Assembly: GCA_964247055.1 (NCBI GenBank)
Contig: OZ176052.1
Location: forward strand, 9,300,001-9,364,000
Length of the DNA stretch: 64,000 bases
From: Paragordius varius
Lineage: Eukaryota; Nematomorpha
Reading direction: 5' to 3'
Below are positions 1-12,429 of this stretch, piece by piece; position 1 is the stretch's first letter, and each line of letters opens with the position of its first letter. The position numbers were made by a program, and so were the translations under genes. The notes under the pieces were generated by a model that was not told where the DNA came from, searched no databases, and saw only the letters and a program-made list of their open reading frames with translations.

Positions 1-752
1 TAAGGACTATAGGTTTATAAATTTTTAAAATTTTGCATATATATTACCAATTTCAGATATTGTTTTCCTAAATAAAAAATGGATTATTTTAATTAATTTT
101 TCTAAGTTAAATGTTTTAAAATATATACTATGTTTCAGTGAATTTTCTGTTATCGCATTTAGAGTCTTGTCCTATAATTTTTGCCGGTAATGTTAGAGCA
201 TGGATTATACACCCGCAATTTATATTTTTGTGGGCGGTTTCTAGGGGAGCGTTAGTTAAACATTGCCATCTGCAAATATATTTTTACCGGGTTTGGATTG
301 AGATTTGGGCACATAATTTCTTGTCACCCAGTGGTTGTTTTGTATGGTCCGATTGGAGTTATAATTCATATTGTAGCATTACACCCTTTTAGTAAATGTG
401 ACCAAATGTTGGTTAAAAAAGAAATTTTAAGGCTTATTGATCAAAACTAATTTTTATCGCAAAGATTAGCATATATTTAAAATTTTATCACAAAAGGTGC
501 GTTAATTTATGACAGGAGGAGTGTAATTTAATATATATTTTCAAAAAGATCTTGATTTTTTTTAAATATAACACATTGTTTTAATCTACAAAGTATAATA
601 CAGAAATGTAAATTTGTAATACAATCAATCATTATATTTACAATATTAATAAATAGTTTATATAGTATAAATTAAGGTTTAAAAAAGTATGGTGGTCTTT
701 TGAAAAAAAATTTTCTTTAAATTTTTATATTTTGTCCGTATAATATGAATTA
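1..752. other. Gene-poor flank, possible degenerate coding remnant
   Basis: No gene can be supported. Positions about 120-480 are less AT-rich than the surroundings and have two longer open stretches in different frames; one (about 250-450, plus) reads as a hydrophobic segment with 'HIISCHPVVVLYGPIG' followed by 'VIIHIVALH'. This is faintly like a cytochrome b helix, but no family can be assigned with confidence. The rest is A/T-rich sequence. Confidence 0.3.
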
Positions 753-1817
753 CAGTATGAATTTTAATGTTGTTAAGTAATTTTATTGCCTGACGAATAA
801 CATAAATGGTTTATGAAATGCGTAAAATACTGACCCACAAAATTATTTCGTAGTACACATATGAAAGAGGATTGACGTGAGAATTAACATAGGCTTAAAT
901 TTGATGGATATTTTGTAATGTTAAATTTTGGAAATATTATAGCAAATTATGTTAACATTTGAAATATTGTTGTTAAATAAAAAAACAAAAAAAAAATTTT
1001 TACTATTATTAAAACCGAAATTTTCACTTGTTTTAAAATGTCCAAAATATGTAGTAATTAATTACAATTAACAATGTTAAATAAAAAAACAAAAAAATTA
1101 ACTTTTAACTAAATTTATTAAAAACCGCAATTTTTACCTGTAATTATTAAAATGTCCAAAATATGTAGTAATTAATTAAAATTAACAATGCAAAACCTAA
1201 AAACAAAAAAAATTAAATTGTTACTAAATTTATTAAATCCGCAATCTTTGCCTGTAAAAATGTCCAAAATATGTAGTAATTAATTACAATTAACAATGTT
1301 TAATAAAAAACAAAAATAGTTAAATTTGACTATGAATACTTAAAAATTGACAATGAAAAACATAAAAAACAAAAACAATCTAAAATCTACTTTAATTTTC
1401 ACCAATATATATTTCCCTGTATTTTTAATTAGTGATAACAACTTTATAAAATAATAATACCAATTTTGATTAATACAGGTATTTATCATCTTGCAAAATA
1501 TTAATTATTAAATTTAATTAGGAATGATTAACATAAATAATCTTAAAATACCTATTTTACTATTTATTAAAGAAAACCCACAAAATTCCGCATCTAAATA
1601 CGTAACAACAATATTACAAATGTTAACATAAATTGCTATAATATTCTCAAAATTTAACATTACAAAATATCCATCAAATTAAAGCCTATGCTCACGTTAA
1701 TCCTTTCATATGTGTTTTACGAAATAATTTTGTGGGTCAGTATTTTACGCATTGGATAAACCATTTATGTTATTCGACTGGCAAAAAATTACTTAACATA
1801 CATTAAAATGCATACTG
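753..1817 (-). mobile_element. TIR element with internal ~106-bp minisatellite (short copy)
   Basis: The two ends are long inverted repeats of roughly 220 bp (about 753-975 and 1605-1817), each starting with a form of CAGTATGCATTTTAATG. Shared inner blocks include 'ctgacccacaaaattatttc' and its complement. The interior (about 1000-1320) has three tandem units of about 105-115 bp built around 'ccaaaatatgtagtaattaa'. The right half of the element, read on the minus strand, matches 62386-64000 closely, which defines the family and its orientation. There is no coding capacity, so this is a non-autonomous DNA transposon. No clear target duplication was seen. Confidence 0.75.
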
Positions 1818-4800
1818 TGTTACGGTAAAAATTTTATTCTGTAATTCAAATTTGATTGTACCATTACATATTACATACTTCCAACTTTAAATTTAAAACT
1901 AAGCGCCTAATATAATATTAGCAATACTCTCTGAATTTTTGGCCATTCGGCACTTCTATAAAAAGTAATAGTCATAAGTCGAGAGTATTTATAATACATA
2001 TCTTCGTATATATATAGGTGTCCGCTGAAAAGAGTTTTTCGCCCTTAATTTTCTATTTTTAGACCTGAGAAGCAGTTTGACCAGCGATTTTTATGGTGCA
2101 ATAATATTTTAAAGTTAAATAAATATTTTTTTAGATGCCATACTTGATTTAGCACTCATTATATACCTTTGTACTTATACATTTTCCCATTATATTTTTA
2201 TAATTTGTTTAATTTATTATGCTACACTATATTTCCTTCACTATACATTTGGCAATTTATAATAAATTGTTTGATTTATAATTGTTTATCTGGGTTTTAT
2301 TATTATGATAATAATTTTGTAAACCATTTAATCAAAAGTCAGGAACCGAAAATTGAACCGGTTCTCAATGTAAAGACCGGTTCCGTTTCTAAAAATGGCA
2401 CAAATCACACCACTTAATAACTATCCATTATTTAACTCTTTTGCCGCAAAGTGAAAATTAGGTTTATAAAAATTTAATAATTTAGGTAGTGTCGTAAAAC
2501 TTTACTCCTAGTCTTAGAAGAAACCGGACAAAATTTATATCATGATTTTTGGAATAATGCAATCAAAACATTAGATAATAAAAATATTGTTATGACATAA
2601 AGTCCAAATAGTTTTGTGGGGGGGGTTTATAAACTTACTTTAATAGAACCCGATTTCGCTTATTTCATTTTGTTTTATTTTACAATATTCATTTGCATCT
2701 GTGTTTTATTATTATTTTTCGTTTTGTGCACGTTTCAGCGTACGACCGGAGCTATTTAAAATTTGAATCTCTAAATATGTATTCTAAATATTGGGCGAAA
2801 TTTAAAAAAAATTAGCATTTTGGACGCATGATTCAAAAATATTTTTTCAAAAAATATAAAACTGATAAAAATCCTCATCTTATTACAAAAGGTAATTAAA
2901 TGTTAATTAACCATGCCATAATATTAAAAGCTTTATCAATCAAAAATTTAGATTTTTGATAAATCTTTTTTACTCCACATTTTATTAATAATATAAAACA
3001 AAACAGAAATGAGTATAATTTATAATAAATAAGTGCCAATTTTTTTATAAAACTTTGAAATTTGCCGGCCGCATTTAAACAGGCCACAAACGTGATGAAA
3101 AATTTAGCGTTTAAGCAATGACTAATGTTTAAACTATTTTGGTTGTGGACATAAAAAATTAATTAATTAAAATAATACATTATTTTGCGAATATCCATAT
3201 CGGTTTTAAAATCTAAAAATACAATTTGATTGTTTGTACAACATGATGATTTGCATCATTTAAAATCATCCACAAAATAGGCGTTACTATAGAGTTTTTG
3301 ACCACCCTTAAAACCTATTTACCTACTCCAATTAACTCAATATATGTGGTCTACTGTCTTGGTTTTTATTGGCTATTTTTAATGAATTTTGGGTAGGGTG
3401 GGTGGGTGAATGATTTATCAAAGACAACTATAGGTAATATTTCGCGACATATTTAAATCTTTAGTCAACCAACCTGTTCTTCAATACAAAATATCATTAG
3501 TAATTTGATATTCTACCAATACCTTATAATAATAAGCTTAAAACGGATATAAATGAGGTTATATAAACAAACATTACGCTGAAACTTAGTATTATATGAG
3601 TAGTAAAGGCCGGTCGATTGATAATATGTATAAATATAAATAGTCAGTGTGTATATATTGTTTGATACAAATATTTTTATGGTATAATTATTTTACAGAG
3701 TATATCAAACTTTTTTTGTCAAACACAATCGCAACTACACTTTAATTATAAAATTTGGCCTAATCATCATAAAAGCATATATTTACAAATTTTAACCTCA
3801 TTTGTTGGTATATAAAGGTGGCCAGTAGAATCATTTTTCATTGTCTCCTATATTAACAATATTTCTAAAATTACCTGATCTGCCACAAAGATGTTTGGAG
3901 TATTAGACGTTTATTGGGATCTACTCTACTAATTTGATTCCAATTTAATAAAGTATGTTGATTTTTAATATATATATATATATATCTTGTGTTCATAATG
4001 AAGTCATCAGTTTCAAGATTTTAAAAATTTGGCAAATGTTTTTAACACAATTTATTCCTTTTATTTACTGCCATGTGAATAAGTTTTAAACCGAACATTC
4101 TATATAATGAACCGGTTCGAAATAGGGAATGGCTCAAATAACTTAAACATCTTATGGCTTAAACTTTATGACTACAAATTAAGCCAATTTTTTTTCCCTA
4201 TTGACCTAACAACATAAAGTTAGGACAAAAATAGGGTTTCCATATTATTTTCTGACGGTTTTTTCACATGGCTCTCTCTCGCATGGGCTAATTTGAATCT
4301 TCTCAATGGTTCACTAAAATATTTAAACCTTTTTTTTAATTTTAGGGATTTTGTTTCACCAATATAACATTCCTTACCTATTTCACTTTTATTTTATCAT
4401 TTATTAGATGTTTGGGAAAATTTGAATTAACATCAACAATGTGATTATTTTTGTATCATCCAAAGTTATTTCCTAACCTACCATGATCTCAATTAACAAC
4501 TCCCTATAAAAATGTAAAGCCATCATTTTTAAATTTTATACACGTGTAACCAATTGTAAAACCTATGTTACTAATTAAATAAATATTGCAATTTTTTTTA
4601 TTTTAGGGTTTCCGTGCTAAAAATACCGTTTTAAATTTTAATTACATGATACAAGGTGTTGTAATATTTATATATGTTAATTAACGCGCCTCAATACAAA
4701 TAGTCCTCTGAGGTAATTGATAGTTATATCATTTAAGCAAAATAAAAACGAACTGTTATCCAATATATACATTTAATTTAGAATATGGAAGCTAATGATA

Positions 4801-6281
4801 AAAAATTAGTGAAAATTATTGAGATTTTGTTTTATTTCTTCGATAATATGGAAAAATTCACAAATATTATAGTATCTAAAATCTTCGAAGGTAATCTCAA
4901 ACGAAAATTTGGTATTTGGCGCGTAGAAGCTTTTATGATATAGTAAACAGTTTTTAAGTAACAGTAAAAAGTAAGCTTGGAATTAAATACCGAATGAAAG
5001 TATGTTTACAAAGATTATAATATTAGCTTAAATATGGCAAAATTACAACATTAATATTGTTGAAGATAGAAAAGATAATGTATGTTGGTACGACTTCACG
5101 ATAATAATTTTTCTTATTCGCATATTCAAACAATCTAAAATTAAAATAGATTAGGGGCAGCGTTGAAATAATTAACCTACAAAATACTAATGTAACCAAA
5201 CACTATTTGAAAGAAAAAAAGTCTTTAAAATCCATTATTAAAAAGTTGATTAGAATTCTACGTTTTAGCATTAAAGCCGTTTTCACTGATTTTTTGTTTT
5301 AATAGGGGACAAACTTTTTGAGCGGGGAAAAAATCGCACAATAAAGTTTTTGTGCATTTCACGCCGACCAAATATTGGTGACTAAATATCTAAATTTTAC
5401 AATTAAATTTTTTTACTAAATTATATTTGGTGTTCCGCACAAAGAGTTTCCCATTTAGAAGCAAGCCTTCAACGAGCGAGTCGCCTTTTATTATTATATA
5501 TGCTTAATATTATATAAGTTAATAATGATACTTTTAACAAAAATATTAAAGCGTAGAAATATGAATATTTTTTTCATTCAATTGAGTTGTTATTAAAATA
5601 ATTATTGTTACATGAAAATTGATTATTTCCATAACTGTATATATAGTAAAAGGTGAAATTTAATAGAGAAAAATACTAAAATACAAATATTTTTTTGCAA
5701 AAAAACAACCAATTAGTTGAAACGGCATATCAGAGGAATAAACGATAATAATTGTGAATTGACAATAATATAATTAATCATATATGATGTAAAGTCATGT
5801 TTATACCCTTTAAAAAAATTAAACACAGATTGGAATTATAGCTAGATTATATTATTTAGCATATCATTTAAAACCCTATACTAAAAAAATTTAGCTTTAA
5901 TTACTTATACTTAATATAATTTATATTCAATTGTTTTTAATCCTACAAAGGTGGATTATCTAAAAGCCCACCTTATTCAAAATACCAAGAATTTTGGTAA
6001 TTATATCTTTTGCTTGTTAATAGCATTTTCTCTGGTACAAATATTGATTGGCAAAAATGCTCAGCGCGTAATTTATCCATAACTCTGTAGGATTAAGTGA
6101 TTTTGCGACATGTTATTAATAAATATTGTTGCGTAAGATCTCAAATTAATTTTTTGATAAGAGTTTATAAACTAATTTTGCTATAAATTTATTATTTTAA
6201 TATACATTTTTTTCTACTAATTTCAATAATAATATAACAGAAATATAATAATCTCTATTTTTGTATCCAATATAATCTCTT
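1818..6281. other. Intergenic, no gene seen
   Basis: This 4.4-kb AT-rich stretch has no ORF with recognisable content on either strand. Short features are a (TA)n run near 3970-3986, a G run at about 2620-2626 and many A/T homopolymers. The small ORFs at 2169-2417 and 2896-3087 look like random AT-rich translation and were not called. Confidence 0.6.
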
Positions 6282-6803
6282 AACACATCGAATCAAATTG
6301 AGATATCTAGGGACCCCAGATTATATTTAAATTGATAAAAAAATACTGAAAGAAACGATTCCAATTTAATATTCTATCCTAATAAAAATTATGTAAAAAA
6401 GCCAAAATTTACTTTCATATCAAACTACTTAGACGCCATTTTTATTTTAAAATATTTTTGCAAAATATCATGTTTATTTCATTCCAACGTTAAAACTAAA
6501 GCTAATATTTTATTTAAATCACATCTAACATTGATTATAACAGATAAATTGTTTTTTTTGCATTTAATATTTAGCTAATGCACATATGTCATATTAACTA
6601 ATTTTTTATAAGGTTTATCCATAAAATAAGTACTATCAAGTATTTTAAATGAATTTTTTATAGGTGCATCAATGTTAATGAGTGCAAACTTTTGTAATGG
6701 TTTTATTTGTTCCATATTTTTAGAAATATTTGATTTAAAACAGGTATGGGGTTCCCAAAGATTCCAATTTGAATTGGAGGACTGAAAGGAATGTGTTGTA
6801 TCC

Positions 6804-6805
<2 letters not shown>
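6282..6805. mobile_element. MITE, 'TTCAAATTGGGGTA' family, copy 1
   Basis: The left end resembles aacacttcgattcaaattgg and the right end carries the inverted motif followed by 'aatgtgttgtatcca'. The interior matches copies at 53550-54135, 56147-56656 and 57210-57762 (shared blocks such as 'cacacatgtcat', 'aaaataagtaatatcaag' and the 'gaaacggt' segment). It is about 525 bp and non-coding. A (AT)n microsatellite of about 36 bp directly follows at 6806-6841. Confidence 0.75.

Positions 6806-6841
<36 letters not shown>
6806..6841. repeat. (AT)n microsatellite
   Basis: Uninterrupted AT dinucleotide run immediately next to the right end of the MITE at 6282-6805. The AT-dinucleotide tract may have been the insertion target or grown from it. 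Confidence 0.9.
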
Positions 6842-6845
<4 letters not shown>

Positions 6846-7438
6846 AAAACGTTTCAGCTAGGATGGTCTTTTTTAATTTCCAATTTTAATTAATAAATAA
6901 TTGATAATTATCAATTATATATACTTTTATATATATAAATGCTTAATAAACAGGCCTAATATCGCGATTTTACTTTAACTTGAAAAGAAAAGTTTTAAAT
7001 AAATTTTATAATAAATAGTTATTTTGTGAATTTTTACATGCATCAGAACTTGTTTATATAAATATTTATTTAATAAACCATTTCGTATGTAATCATAGAT
7101 TAGTTATTTTCAAAAATTAAATCCGGTTAAAATCAAATATTTGATAACATCACATGATTAGATAATATAATATTCAGGTACACTTACTATAAAACTAAAA
7201 TACATCGGACGAAATACATTAATATCAAGTTGACCATGAAATCCAGAATATTTCTAATGTCCTCTCTAGTACATGCAAAATTTATTTTTCAAAGTTAACA
7301 ATGTATGCATGTATGATGTATGTCATATTCACATTTATTATTTGCAAATATCGACCTTAAATATAAACATTTTGTACAAAAATATATATTGTATTTACAT
7401 ATACCAAGGTGAAAAACACAACATAGCTACCAGTTCAA

Positions 7439-10400
7439 TCAGTCTTTATGCACATCTACAAGACTATAGCTAATTTTCAACCCTTCTGAGGGGAAGTTTA
7501 TTCCGTTTTTCTTGAATTTAGTGTTAACAGAATTAAGCTCTCGATGTATATCACATTCGGCTGGTGTAAACTTGATCCCTGACATTAACATTATAGCTAA
7601 ACCGACTTTTATTTCAAGCAAGGCGAATCTGAGCCCAATACAATTTCGTGGGCCTGCCCCAAAGGGCATATATTTGTAATCGTTGTCTAATCTAAAGTTT
7701 AAATATATATTCATTATAACCGTCAATTTATTTGAAATTTATGAAAACAGTTTGAAAAAATTTACTGTGTTTTTAGGTTCTTAAAACGTTCCGGATTAAA
7801 TTGGTCTGGGTTTTCCCATAAGCCTGGATCTTTGTGTAACGCCAAAATGGGGATAATAACTGGAGTTCCTTTTTTAATTAATAAATTATTGGTGCCAGGA
7901 ATTACATAATCTTGAGAGGCGGTCCTGTCGAAAAATACAATTGGTGGATACAACCGTAAAACTTCTCTAACTACCATGTCCATATATCGTAAACTACTAA
8001 CAGCATCATAGCTAAACCCTAAGTTATCTTCATCGCTTTCTAAAACAAAAATAAAAATGTTAAGTAATTAGTTTTTCTTTGATAAAGTATAATTTTTAAT
8101 TTTTAAGTAAATGTAATATTTTTTAAATTTTAAGAGAGAACAAAAGATAAAATAATTCTCATAACCTTCTGGCTCACAATAAATTTCTCGATGACATCCT
8201 AATTCGATTATAACTTCATTCCGTAATTTCTCTTGCACATCGGGGTACCAAGCCAACGTTCTCGTTATCCAACTCAAAGCATTAGCTGTCGATTCATAAC
8301 CAGCTATGAAAAACAGGAGGGCATTAGACACATATTCTTCCGTCGATAGACCTACAAATTCGGATTCTTTATTAATCGACCCATGGGTTTCTGTTAAGCC
8401 ATTGTTTTTATGCGCAAACACACTGTGAGACATAATATAAAATAACAAATTTATGATTTAAATGAAAAACAATAATTTTCTCCATAGCTTCCGAGCCATT
8501 TTATAAATATATTGTATTCCAAAATCAATTTTAATTCTTAAGGGCTTGCTTGCATTATAAAAAATTATTGAGGATTAAATTAACAAATTTTAAGTACCCC
8601 GAATCATCAGAACTATTTTTGTCATCTTGATCTTCATGCATTGTGAACTCGTCGGTAACAGTTAATGTCTGTGAGATTTTTCCCGCATTGCCTTTCTTAT
8701 CATATTGATCCAAAAATGCTTTGTTTGAATCAATCAATGTTTGAAGGTAATCATTTCTTAACCATATTGAATCAAATTAATAATAAACTATAAATTAAAA
8801 TTGTATGCCTATGTTTTATCCCAATTTAACATTTTTAGACTCATACCCATATATGAATCGATCTAATTTTATTTTAGGCAGCAAATAGTTACTTTGCAAA
8901 AAATTTGTATTATCACAATAATTAGCCAAAATTGCCATATCTGCACACATTAGGTTCATCAAATAATATATTCTGTAAATATATATTATAAATTATTTTT
9001 CAAAATTAAAACCGTCTTGAATTTCATGATCAACTCATATAAGGGAAATTTATTAGACTTTAGAATTGAGTAAAAAATCCGTTGTTACCAGAAAGAAATC
9101 TAACGTCTTAATTATATGATTAAAATTTTTAAACGCTTTATCTTTTATACACCGAAATTATGCAACATTTTGTTGAGGAGCATTTTATGGTCTAATGCAC
9201 TTCGCGGATTGTATTAAACACATGAGAATGTAATACTTTTTGTATATTTCAATGTAAGATATCAGGAACCTTAGCATATTTAAAAAAATATTTCCCAATC
9301 AAATTAAAGGCAAAATAATAGGCAGCAAATAGTTACTTTGCAAAAAATTTGTATTATCACAATAATTAGCCAAAATTGCCATATCTGCACACATTAGGTT
9401 CATCAAATAATATATTCTGTAAATATATATTATAAATTATTTTTCAAAATTAAAACCGTCTTGAATTTCATGATCAACTCATATAAGGGAAATTTATTAG
9501 ACCCTAGAATTGAGTAAAAAATCCGTTGTTACCAGAAAGAAATCTAACGTCTTAATTATATGATTAAAATTTTTAAACGCTTTATCTTTTATACACCGAA
9601 ATTATGCAACATTTTGTTGAGGAGCATTTTATGGTCTAATGCACTTCGCGGATTGTATTAAACACATGAGAATGTAATACTTTTTGTATATTTCAATGTA
9701 AGATATCAGGAACCTTAGCATATTTAAAAAAATATTTCCCAATCAAATTAAAGGCAAAATAATATAATATTGGCCAATACACCTGTAAAACCATAAGATA
9801 ATATTATCCTTATTATTACATTATTATATATTAAGAATTATATTTTATAGCCTTTTAACCTTCTAAAGCAGAGTATCGACAAACCTATTTAAAATTTATA
9901 TGATTCCTTTACAATAAATCTAATAAGGATTGCGACCGGAAAGGTCTTTTGTTTAGGTCCCAAGCAGGTCTTTAAGTCAAAAATAATTGTGATATATTTT
10001 CTGTAAATCTAATTATGTCTAATTTTAATAAAATTAACTATAATAAATTATCTTAAGGTTTTATTTATAATCAAAATAATTTTAAAAATCTTTTTGGCTC
10101 CCAAACTCTAAAAGTGTGTGTGCCAGTTTCATTAAAAAGTACCGATTCCTTAAAAACATAACATTTATACTAAACTAAGCAATCATAAGTGGTTGATTCA
10201 AAAGAACAATACATTATGCATTTAAATGGTTGCTTTTTCACACTATAGTTGGGCAATTGGCAACACATTAGTGTGTGGAAAAAACAACAAAATGTTGAAT
10301 AAACAATTTTTTCCTTTCTTTTTTCCATACACTATGTTGCAAATTGCCAAACTCGTGTGAGAAAAGCAACCATTAAAATGCATACTGTAATTTATTATTT

Positions 10401-12429
10401 CATATTATACTTGTGATAAATACACCTTTATTTCAACATATACCTCACAATATTTAATTGTTGCCGTTTGGAAACGGTTTCCTCCACAATATGTGCAAAA
10501 AATTCCATTGATTCTTCATCAATAATGGATACATTCCATAATTTCAGTAAGGGTGCAAGAAAGGGGAATAATCCAACAACAGCAAATATTGGGGAATCGA
10601 CTTCAAAGTTAAAAACTCTTTTAGCATGCCTTAAATGAAAAAAAAGCATTATTAATATATTGGTGTTTCCCTACCTGATTGATTTACATTTATGTTAGAT
10701 GTATAGATAAAATTTCATGTGGTTGATTATTTTTAAACGCGGTCACTGCCACAGTCATGTGTCTTTATTACCGGCCACAAGGCATAGTATAAGATATTAT
10801 ATATAAATATATAAGGATTGTAAACTAAAACCACAACGGTTCCAGATATAAAAGAACCAATTAAATTATTCTATTAAGAGTTTAAATACTGATGTTAGAA
10901 TACAAACACAATTGATTTTTTTCCATTAATAAAACCAAAAGAAATGCATTTTCATGTAAAAATAAGAATTGTGTCCTAAGGCATTTGTTTTTATAGTTAA
11001 ATAAACATAATTGTGTAAAATATTAATGGTTTTTGCCTAATTTTATATCATAATATAAATTATTTATTTTGATATTAGGGCTATGAAATAAATTTAAATA
11101 TATATTAATATATATAGTAACAGAACTTTTGTGTATATTGGACCGTATAAAAAAGTTTCACAAAAAGTAATTTTTTAATTTCTGATATTTTGTCACAAAG
11201 TGAGCATCGGAATGCAAATTTTTTATTTTAAATGAAATTGGATACGGTAAAAAGCGCATGGCTTGGATGTTTTTTCCGCTGCCGCATTTTTAGATCAAAA
11301 ATTTCGGCGAGCCGTGTTCTAAATATATATGGGCATCATATATAATTTATTGGATTTCAAACATAAAACTGCAGAATGAAAGTTGTAACAATTTTTTCTC
11401 GTTCTTGTTATTTGAATAGCCATATTTAGAAGAAAGTGTCCAAGAATTATCAACTTTAATAAAATTTTATGAGCATGTTTTTGCAAATTATGGATTATAA
11501 TTTTTTGCGGGCCGCAATCAAACTCTGAGAGGACCCCATGCGGCCCACGAGTTGACCACGCCTGTTTTAGATATATTCGTTTGATTTAATATCCTAATAT
11601 ATATTGATTTTTAAATTTACTTGATAGGAATAGAAAATTTATAGGGAATAAATGTTCAAATGTTATAATAATTTTGGCAGACGAATAGAGCAATGGGTAA
11701 AAAAAGAAAAAAAATCAAAAAATTCGAAAACGATCAAGCAAATAATTCATAAAATAAATTTAAAACCAAATTACATAAAATATGTGAGCAAGAGGTTTTG
11801 TATTTATATTACTTCGCAAAAGCACTGTCATGTTCTTCAAACGAATTTATATCAAGACCAAACGCCGTTGATGATATGACATCCATTGTAAAACACCCAA
11901 ATAAATCTTTGGTATCGCATGTAACTTCCATTCTATCAACCAATCTACTTTTCATATGATTTAACATTTGCTGGGCACATTTATAAATTAAGGGATACAT
12001 ATTAGTTTTCATTTTATAGGTGGTGAAAGTGGGTATTATCGTTCGTCTAGCCCATCTCCATTCGTCATCCGTGGTTGTGAAAACAGATTTGGCAAAATAT
12101 TTGCTACTTAATGGAAATATTCTTCGATTAGGAAATCTGGAAAAACTTTTGATCAATATATCTTTGAGAATAAGGGGATCACTTATTACGATTGCTAATG
12201 ATTGCCCTTCTGCCACAGCATATACCCGCCCTAACTTCCTTAGTGCGTCCAGAAAAGTTTTTTGAAAACCCCAAATATAAATCCATAAAACCGTCCCAAA
12301 AAATGGAATGCAAATGGGATGTTTAAATCCTGACTTGTGCAATCTCCAAATAGGACGTGTCCCATAATATATTAGCCATATGAATATTGCGGTTAAAATA
12401 CATTTTATGTATAAACCAAAGTTGTCCAT
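7439..12429 (-). CDS. Cytochrome P450, clan 3 (CYP3A/CYP5-like), 6 exons, 581 aa
   Basis: Microsomal haem monooxygenase. Exons in transcript order: 12429-11813, 10629-10444, 8756-8598, 8422-8166, 8039-7766, 7691-7439. Phases join cleanly (2,2,2,1,2), giving 581 codons plus TGA. An N-terminal membrane anchor (residues ~5-25) is followed by a basic hinge, then the CYP3A-type 'FPNRR' block. The I-helix oxygen-binding motif AGYEST is at ~361-366, the K-helix EVLR at ~432-435, and the haem loop [10 protein letters not shown] at ~508-517 (axial Cys ~515). The haem loop and following 'RFALLEIK' are typical of CYP3 rather than CYP4 enzymes. It is longer than CYP3A (~503 aa) because of an acidic, hydrophilic insert before the I helix. 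It lies head-to-head with a paralogue at 13197-15999, which lacks the intron between exons 3 and 4. The substrate cannot be inferred. Confidence 0.93.
8847..8972 (-). other. Candidate in-frame cassette exon inside P450 intron 2
   Basis: On the minus strand a 126-nt stretch (42 codons, no stop) is preceded by a 'tttacag' acceptor and followed by a 'GTATGA' donor. Both edges are phase 2, exactly matching the flanking P450 exons, so it could be spliced in without changing frame. It reads '[20 protein letters not shown]' in its middle. The paralogue splices straight across and P450s have no such insert here, so it is either an alternative exon, a fragment of something else, or chance. It lies mostly inside the first copy of the 444-bp duplication, and the second copy keeps the acceptor but not the donor. 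Confidence 0.3.
8876..9764. repeat. Recent 444-bp tandem duplication in P450 intron 2
   Basis: Positions 8876-9320 and 9320-9764 are nearly identical head-to-tail copies with a period of 444 bp. The only difference noticed is TT against CC near 9059 and 9503. Both copies lie within the intron between P450 exons at 8756 and 10444. The near-identity suggests either a very recent duplication or an assembly artefact. Confidence 0.9.
10212..10387. mobile_element. Short palindromic MITE, 'CAGTATGCATTTTAATG' ends (copy A)
   Basis: 176-bp hairpin-like element. The left arm 'tgcatttaaatggttgcttt' is mirrored by 'agcaaccattaaaatgca' on the right, with a second inverted block around 'gggcaattggcaacac'. 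The outer ends share CAGTATGCATTTTAATG with the long TIR elements at 753-1817 and 62386-64000. It is flanked by TA on both sides. A second copy is at 43598-43771. It lies in intron 2 of the minus P450 gene. Confidence 0.75.
11250..11564. mobile_element. hAT-type MITE fragment in P450 intron 1
   Basis: The right end read on the minus strand begins CAGGCGTGGTCAACTCGTGG and continues into 'gccgcatgggg', a typical hAT terminus. The interior block 'catgtttttgcaaattatgg' also occurs inverted near 54820-54850 in a related copy. The left boundary is approximate and no target duplication was identified. Confidence 0.55.

Noticed and set aside
138-392. 84-codon ORF near the window start
   Set aside because: The frame has no family resemblance, and an overlapping frame reads better over part of it. 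At most a remnant, so not called as a gene.
11652-11879. 75-codon plus-strand ORF overlapping P450 exon 1
   Set aside because: Shadow of the minus-strand P450 first exon and adjacent intron; Lys/Asn-rich noise.
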